From Branchinecta lynchi (Eukaryota > Arthropoda > Branchiopoda > Anostraca > Branchinectidae), in NCBI GenBank assembly GCA_023053575.1, contig JAKZAP010000016.1:22338030-22402029 (forward strand): 64,000 bases of DNA, given 5' to 3'. The notes below the pieces were generated by a model. That model saw only the letters and a list, made by a program, of their open reading frames with translations, ran no database searches and was not told where the DNA came from. Below, piece by piece: positions 57,826 to 64,000 of this stretch. Position numbers and translations under genes: made by a program. Positions within the stretch are counted from its first letter, which is position 1, and every line of letters begins with the position of its first letter.

Positions 57826-60800
57826 CTAGAACGGTACCGAGTTAAATCGGTATAAACAACCAAAGCAGACAAAAACGGTAATTCACGTCTACCTTACGGG
57901 AGAAACTTCATCTTCTCCATACGTTCCCCTCGGCTACCTCGAAACGAATACCCGAACTCGAGAGCTTCTTTAAAGTATAACTGAAAAGGTCTGAGATGGG
58001 ACAATCTAGGGGACGTTTTCGCGTGGATGGCTCTGGTCCCGTCGAGCTCGACGGAGATTTTCGCGTGGATGCCATTGACCTTTTTGTCATTTTTTGGCGT
58101 GAACGGATGAGCAGGGTAAACCAGCCATCCAGCTCGATGGACGCCTCCCTTTCAACACCGCTCCGAGGGAAACATTGAGGTGAACTGGGATGTTCTGTGG
58201 ACCTTCCCACTCATGTGCTCCCATCCAGCTGAATGGGCATTTTCACGTGGACGGAACCCATCTTCCTAAGCCGTTCAACGCCCGATCGATTTTCTCATTT
58301 TCGAGAGGACGGGATCTCCCGTTCAGCTCTACAGCCATCCACGCGAAAACGTACCCCTAGTTACCCACCACTTATTCACTTAAAGAGTCTAAAGACCCGA
58401 TGAAATTGCGTTACTTTGTTGCTCTGCTATTGACGAATAATCGATTTTAATATAGTGGAATTTCTCTGTCGGATTTGTCGTAGCTCTATCGGCTTTTACC
58501 TGTGTTGTATGCTTGACGAAAACAATTACGAAAAATAAGTGGTCACGCAGTGAGCTACCTTTCGCCGGCTGATACTCTGGCCACTGAAAGGCCACGTTTG
58601 TGTTAAGATTCAAATTTTACGCATTATAGTAGAATTTCTGAATGTCATCCTAGAGTAAACAAGAGCTGAAAGCTGATATGGCACTTGTAAGAATAGGCGA
58701 AATTGGAATTGAATTCTTTTGGTTGAGAATTGTATACATCGAATATGATTTTATTGGCACTTTTAAAAGTAAAAATAAGTAGAAAAGATTAGAAAGTGAA
58801 TTGACGTGGACAACTCTCAGCTTAAATAGGTTTGATGTTGTTGATAATTTAAAGCAATACGATACAAAAGACTTACTTCCGAATTTCACCAGTACGTGAG
58901 TAACGAAGCTAAGACGACCCCAAACGTTTGACGAGATTTGCGGTGCCCCCCCTTCTCCAGTTATCAGATCCGACAATCCCTCCACGATGATCAAGTCGGA
59001 GGAGGGACTATTTCCATATCAATCTGCATGTCCAATCACCCGTTTCAAGGCTATACATTTTACTAGATTTTCGTCGTTCTAACTTGTGTGGAAGCGTTTC
59101 ACAAGATATCCGGTGCCCACCTACAGCCCCACCCCCCTCACGATGACCGGGTAGGAGAAGTGATTATTTCCAAGTTAATCTGGTGGGGTCTCTGATATGC
59201 CTGCCAAGTTTCATCGTCCTCGCATATGCGGAAGTTTTTTACAATTTTTCTGGTGCTCCCCTCCTGCCCCTCCCCCCCAGTTAGTGGATCTGGTCCGGAT
59301 TTGAAAAACACCTGCAACACTGGTACTTGACGCTTGTCAAGTTTCGGGCATGTCCGATTACCGTTCCAAAGTTATGCATGTTATTACTTTCCAGATATCC
59401 CAACCCTTCCCTCCCCCCACGATGGCCGGATCGAGGAAGTGAATATTTCCAAGTTAATCTGGTGGGGTCCCTGATATGTCTGCCAAGTCCCATCTTCCTA
59501 GCTTATGTGGAAGTGTTTCAGAACATTTCTGGTGCTGCCCTACTGCCCCCCCCCCCCCAGTTACCGGATCCGGTCCGTATTTGAGGCTGAACATCTGAGA
59601 CACTTAAGTTTCTGACCCGTTCCAAAGTTATGCATGTTACTAGTTTCTGGATTCCCCATTCCCTCGACTCCCCGACGATGGTCGGATTGGTGAAGTGATT
59701 GTTTCCAAGTCAATCTGGTCGGTTCCCTGATATTCCTGCCAAGTTTCATCGTCTTAGCTTATGTGGAAGAGTTTCACGACATTTCTGCTGATCCCCTCCT
59801 GCCCCCCCCCCCCCCAGTAACCGGGTTCGATCGGGATTTTAAACTGAACATCTGAGACACTTGCTCTTGACACTTGTCAAATTTCATGCATGTCCAATTA
59901 CCCGTTCCAAAGTTATGCATGTTACTAGTTTCCGGATTTCCCGTCCCTCCACTCCCCCAAAGATGGCCGGATCGAGGAAATGATTATTTCCAAGTTAATC
60001 TGGTGGGGTCCCTAATATGCCTGCCAAGTTCCATCGTCCTAGCTTATGTTAAAGCGTTTCACGAGATTTCTGGTGCTCCCCCCTGACAGTTACCGGATCC
60101 GGCCCGGATTTGAAACTGAACATTCTGAGACAGTTGTTCTTGACACTTGTCAAGTTTCATGCAAGTCCGGCTGTCCGTTCCAGAGTTTTGCTTGTTGCTA
60201 GATTCTGGATACCCCATCCCTCCACTCCCCCCACGATGGCCGGATTGGGAAAGTGACTGTTTGCAAGTCAATCTGGTCGGGTCCCTGATATGCCTGCCAA
60301 GTTTCATCGTCCTAGCCTATCTAGAAGCGCCCAAACTAGCAAAGTCGGGACAGACCGACAGAAATTACGATCGCTATATGTCACTTGAGTGTGCTCAGGT
60401 GCCATAAAAATAGTGACAAATAAAACAAATCCTTAACACAATCCTAATAATGCAGTTTGTGCAGTTAAATGATACAAAAATAAGTTGGCTTTTCAGTTAA
60501 AATAAAGGCGGCACCAAAATACGCAGTTTCTGCACAAAGCAAGCTCTTCCCATTTTGCTGACACCTGTAATTTTTCTACCGTCAATATTTCATACAAGCA
60601 AATCCCAAAATACACAATCACGTCGTCACGTTGTTAACTCTAGGGTCTCTTAACACTGTGCTCATCGCCAGTTTCTATTTTTGCCTGATTCCACGAGTAT
60701 GTCCACTAAACTGTATCAGAATTCCATACAGTCGTGAAGTCGAGTGAGCCAACATAAGATTTGATTTGATCTGATTGATAGGATTTGATATCAATCTAAA

Positions 60801-62245
60801 CGTGGCCGCTCGGCTCTATACATACATATTAACATATATATTCACCGTTAGAAATAAACTACAATTTTTAGTTTTCTGACATAAAATAGGTGAACTGGAT
60901 GTGATGTCACGCTTGTATGCAATTCCGATGCAACTTAGTTTAGAGCATTTCACGACGCGGAGATTCCGTCTTTCCAAAGGAATAGTAATCATCGGCGAAT
61001 GACACGTTTTTGAGTATTAAATATCAACTTGCGAACAGTAAATCCTTGTGCAAATTTTGAATGTTTCCTTTCATTCTTACTTTCTTTTTCGCTCGAAGTG
61101 TGTTCCTTTGTAGGAAAGAAATGTCCTGACAAATTGTCTCTTCTTGTTGGGTAGCGGCAGTAAACGATGGATTTGCCCAGAACAAAGTGAAGGTTGGATT
61201 AGGAGTACGAACTCGAGATCTGGATACGACCTTTAAACTGCAGAACCAGATCTGACTCTACCTTACACTTCATTCAAGGAGACATGCATGATGGTCAAGT
61301 GAGCAAGGTTTTGGTAGAAATTAGTCAGGTTAGCCGAAGTAAGACCGGTTAAACCGGCTTATCAAGAAGCTTCGAAGGATCAGTTAAAAGAGTTGTGGTC
61401 AATCAGATAAAGCAAACTATGGATCATTCCAACTCAATTGTGGAATTCATAAGGGAGATACACAGCCGACGTATATATTAAATGTCAGCATTCGCTTAAA
61501 GGACCCCTCGCGCTTTTACTCTTCCACTTATAGTATTTGAAAATATTTGAATACTTTAAAACTGGGCTGTGCTTTCAACAAATAACCCACAGTTTTGGCT
61601 GTTTTAAGCCTTTTCCGAGACCCATTGACTTGTGGCAAAACAGGGAAAGAATTTACATATCCGGTTTTTCTGATGGAGAAAATTCTCGCAGACAATCCTC
61701 GACAGTGTGATACACATCGAGGTAGCAAAGAACGACAAGTGAGAAAATCAGCCTGGTTTTGTTAGAGGAGTTAGAATGTACCGTACGAAATTGGGGTCTC
61801 CAAGTTTATAAATTTATGGAGTGATTATGGAAGTAGGTTGCGTTAGTATTATAGGCAAGACTTTAAGCTTATCGGGAAACAGTCGATAATTTTTCTCACA
61901 CCAGACGCGACTAAACCTACGAGTTGATTTACGTACTCTCTGAAAAGGAAGTTGCAGATTATTTGAGTTTGACCGGCTATGCTAATGCTATTGTGACGAA
62001 AGAAACTTACCCTAAGGATGGCAAAATATTTTCTCTCCAGCATATTTAACTTAGCACAAAGTGCCGTAAGAGTGACATCTGGCTGAGCGCGGCAATTGCT
62101 GCAGATCGGCAATGCAGAAATGGCGTCACAGACAACACAATGCATTGATTTGAAGAACGAAGCGATCGAAGATTCGCCGGCTCGATTATCGGCTGCCGGT
62201 TGAAAGAAAGAATTGACAGCCGCAGGGCGTTGCATTTTCTCATAC
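57673..62245 (-). CDS. REV3: DNA polymerase zeta catalytic subunit REV3, 3' end (last two coding exons; rest beyond window)
   Basis: Exons 62245-62011 and 57825-57673 join in phase 0 and encode the C-terminal 128 residues of REV3 plus a codon completed from upstream. REV3 is the B-family polymerase that extends past DNA lesions (translesion synthesis) in the nucleus. The visible part is the C-terminal domain with two cysteine clusters. CysA is C-X2-C-X8-C-X2-C (HCVVCDAISALPICSNC). CysB is C-X2-C-X9-C-X4-C (CGACSGDTAVGRHCMSLDC). In B-family polymerases CysA binds zinc, and CysB holds a [4Fe-4S] cluster and the POL31/POL32-type accessory subunits (family knowledge). All eight cysteines are present, so this looks functional. 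The final intron is 4.2 kb and filled with repeats. The polymerase domain lies to the right of position 64000. Confidence 0.93.
58006..58360. mobile_element. MITE, GGGGACGTTTTCGCG family, complete copy
   Basis: CTAGGGGACGTTTTCGCGTG and its inverted partner CACGCGAAAACGT.CCCCTAG; the arms continue as GGATGGCT. TA may be the duplicated target. It sits in REV3's downstream side of the last intron, about 180 nt upstream of the terminal exon. Confidence 0.75.
58658..60409 (+). mobile_element. Helentron-like repeat, copy D, in the last REV3 intron
   Basis: The left end is AACAAGAGCTGAAAGCTG then ATATGGCACTTG. The right end is CACTTGAG / TGTG / CTCAGGTGCCATAAAA. The core has about 4 diverged units of roughly 270-300 bp (near 59150, 59400, 59640, 59900, 60180) with TGCCAAGTTTCATCGTCCTA and GTTCCAAAGTTATGCATGTT. 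Flanks gagta and atagtg share no duplication. Confidence 0.72.
60410..62010. other. REV3 last intron, remaining part, nothing recognised
   Basis: No known repeat end, RNA or exon found; a short GGACCCCTCGCGCTTT near 61500 hints at a TTAAAGG-family remnant. Confidence 0.45.
62011..62245 (-). CDS. REV3: REV3 penultimate coding exon (CysA zinc cluster)
   Basis: Acceptor atattctgttccag|G and donor CTTAGG|GTAAGT. The first base completes a split codon, then 78 codons follow. YEKMQRPAAVNSFF and SIASFFKSMHC resemble the QRP...FF...HCPVC region of known REV3 proteins. CVVC and CSNC form cluster A, followed by the helix ending LNMLERKYFAILR that links to cluster B. The open frame upstream of the acceptor is intron. 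Confidence 0.92.
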
Positions 62246-62397
62246 CTGGAACAGAATATTTTTTTAAGAGATTTTTGCAAAACTATACACTGTCAGAAGA
62301 TTGCAGGTGTTACAAAACTTTTCGTGCTATCCTTTTAAGTGTTACTTTTTTGTTAAAGCACAAAATCTACTGTCATCAGGTTGGTGACACTTTTTTT

Positions 62398-62702
62398 TTG
62401 TACAACGGTGCGCGTTCGATTTAGAATTTTTTTTTTGTACAACGTTTTGTCAACATTTGTCACCAAAAACGTTGGACCGTAATAAAACGTTATCGTCAAA
62501 AGTGTTGTTCTCGTCAATTCCGTTGTGGTAAGAAAAACGTTTTGCGACAAAAACGTTGGACCGTAATAAAACGTTTACTTCGTCAAAAGTGTTACTCTTG
62601 TAAATTCTGTTGTGTTCAAAAAAACGTTTTAGGAGAAAAACGTTATGCTACATTTTACCGTTGTACAAAAAACTTCTAAATCGAACGCGCTCCGTTGTAC
62701 AC
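62398..62702. mobile_element. MITE-like element with TGTACAACGG..CGAACGC ends and internal duplication
   Basis: TTGTACAACGGTGCGCGTTC at the left faces GAACGCGCTCCGTTGTAC at the right. Inside, AACGTTGGACCGTAATAAAA occurs twice (62469 and 62555), each followed by a cgtcaaaagtgtt block. It lies in the REV3 intron upstream of exon 62011-62245. Confidence 0.65.
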
Positions 62703-62759
62703 AAAAAAGTGTTGCACATGAAAAAAGTGTTGGACTGGAATATAATGTTGTAGTGTTGC

Positions 62760-63450
62760 TTCGTTGTACTTTGGAATCCGGATTCGTTCCATTGCACTCC
62801 CGTTAACGTTGTACTGTACTGGATGCACGGCAGAAATAAACGTAATCAAATACTGAAATGCAAAATCGACACACTGTTAATAACGCTTTACTTTGCATCT
62901 ATATATTATATTCAGAGCCGACTTTCTTATATTTTTTTTGGCTTTATACATTTTGATGGATCCCGACCCATGTATAGATGTGGATCTTGAGGTGTAAGAG
63001 CAACAAATAAGGTCACGCGATATACTTTAATCCTTAACAAAAATGTGGAAACTGCACTGTTTCGTTAATGGTCGATGATATGCCGTTCTTTGAAGCTGCG
63101 ACGAAGGGGTTATTAGGCTAATCGATTAGTTATTTGCACTTCGCAATGGAAGTGGCTCCATTAAATCCCATTACTTTTATGTAAATTCATAGTGATATTT
63201 ACATATGTATACTAAAATTACATCTACTTTCTTTTTCATTTTTAATTGGTTGTACGTTTTGTGTATAAATAAGATGTCTCAACGTACAACGGTGTCTTGC
63301 GACGACCAAAACACGACAGGTTGACTTGATATTGTGGCAAAGATCCTCGTGGTACAAATAATTGTGGGCCCTTGTGGAACACCAAAATATGACGTTTTGC
63401 CTAAATTACGCTAGAGTGTGTGGTTCAGATGGGCACTTAAGGAGGGGTTT
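62760..63450. other. REV3 intron sequence, nothing recognised
   Basis: AT-rich intron between the REV3 penultimate exon and exons beyond the window. No exon found here. Confidence 0.4.
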
Positions 63451-64000
63451 GGAATCTTTTCTGAGCAAAACCCTAGGTACAACTTGTCTTGGGCCCATGG
63501 GGAAGATGAAAATGTATTTTGATCAGTCCAGACCTCGTATGTAACATCTGGGATAAGTTCTCCAGTCAGTTTTCAAGTATCATGCAGATCGAGCAACTCG
63601 TATGAAAGCTACGGTTTCCCCTCCTTCAACTCGTCCTGGATCGTCGGATCAGGGAATTCAGGGAAATGACACCTGTTGAGGTCTTTAATACAGCTTACAA
63701 CTTTTATCGCCCCTGCCTATATAAACGTACCCTTCGTACCACAAGATACCCCCCCCCCCCCCCTGTCAATCCTCCACTGTGACCGGTTCTGGGTCCGATC
63801 TCTGAATATAACATCTAAGACGTTTGTTCTTGCCATTTACCAAGTATCATCCTTCCCGATCCCTACACTCTAAGCCTGCCACAACATATCTCATGCACCC
63901 CCAATTCCTACCGCAATAGTCGGATCCCATCCGAACTTTAAATAAAATATCTTAGATACATGCACTTGCCAGTTATGACGTTTCATTCATCCGATCATTT
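63450..64000 (+). repeat. Core fragment of the Helentron-like / minisatellite family, running off the window
   Basis: Contains the GATCGGATC / CCAAGT.TCATCC..GATCCCT.CACTCTAAGC blocks and a run of 15 C. No end structures are within the window. Confidence 0.5.

Overview
This window is animal nuclear DNA: split genes with GT-AG introns and short exons, embedded in dense transposon and repeat sequence. It has no operons, prokaryotic features, CRISPR arrays or LTR/retroviral elements. The repeat mix (non-LTR retrotransposons with short-repeat tails, a Penelope-like fragment, a tRNA-derived SINE, many MITEs) fits an invertebrate, possibly an arthropod. I could not fix the species.

Two host genes can be rebuilt, both on the minus strand and head to tail. 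(1) A C2H2 zinc-finger gene runs from its start codon at 35404 to its stop at 4285. I recover 12 coding exons (19 to 615 nt) whose phases all join, giving 2247 nt or 748 residues. The N-terminal part carries about four zinc fingers. Then come a basic stretch, acidic segments (the largest is the 615-nt exon), and a C-terminal tail of repeated glycine-turn strands. (2) The last two coding exons of REV3, the catalytic subunit of DNA polymerase zeta, lie at 62011-62245 and 57673-57825. They encode the two cysteine clusters of its C-terminal domain. The rest of REV3 lies beyond the right edge.

Almost everything else is mobile or repetitive. Positions 1-35400 are mostly introns of the zinc-finger gene, filled with MITEs, 5'-truncated retrotransposon tails, a SINE and a 5'-truncated CR1/L2/Jockey-like element (30270-32515). 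Positions 35600-42530 hold members of one repeat family with hairpins at both ends and minisatellite cores. Positions 44560-55016 are a retrotransposon graveyard: RNase H, RTE-like and several CR1/Jockey-like pieces, including one element inserted head-on into another. Positions 55200-64000 hold MITEs and repeats in and around the REV3 3' end.

The most interesting unexplained item is the dispersed family at 8751-9977, 36227-39495, 40668-42529 and 58658-60409. Both ends form hairpins whose stems are kept while loops vary, a short motif recurs in inverted orientation at the two ends, no target-site duplication is visible, and the core is a variable tandem array. This resembles Helentron-associated (HINE/DINE-like) rolling-circle elements, but that assignment is inference.
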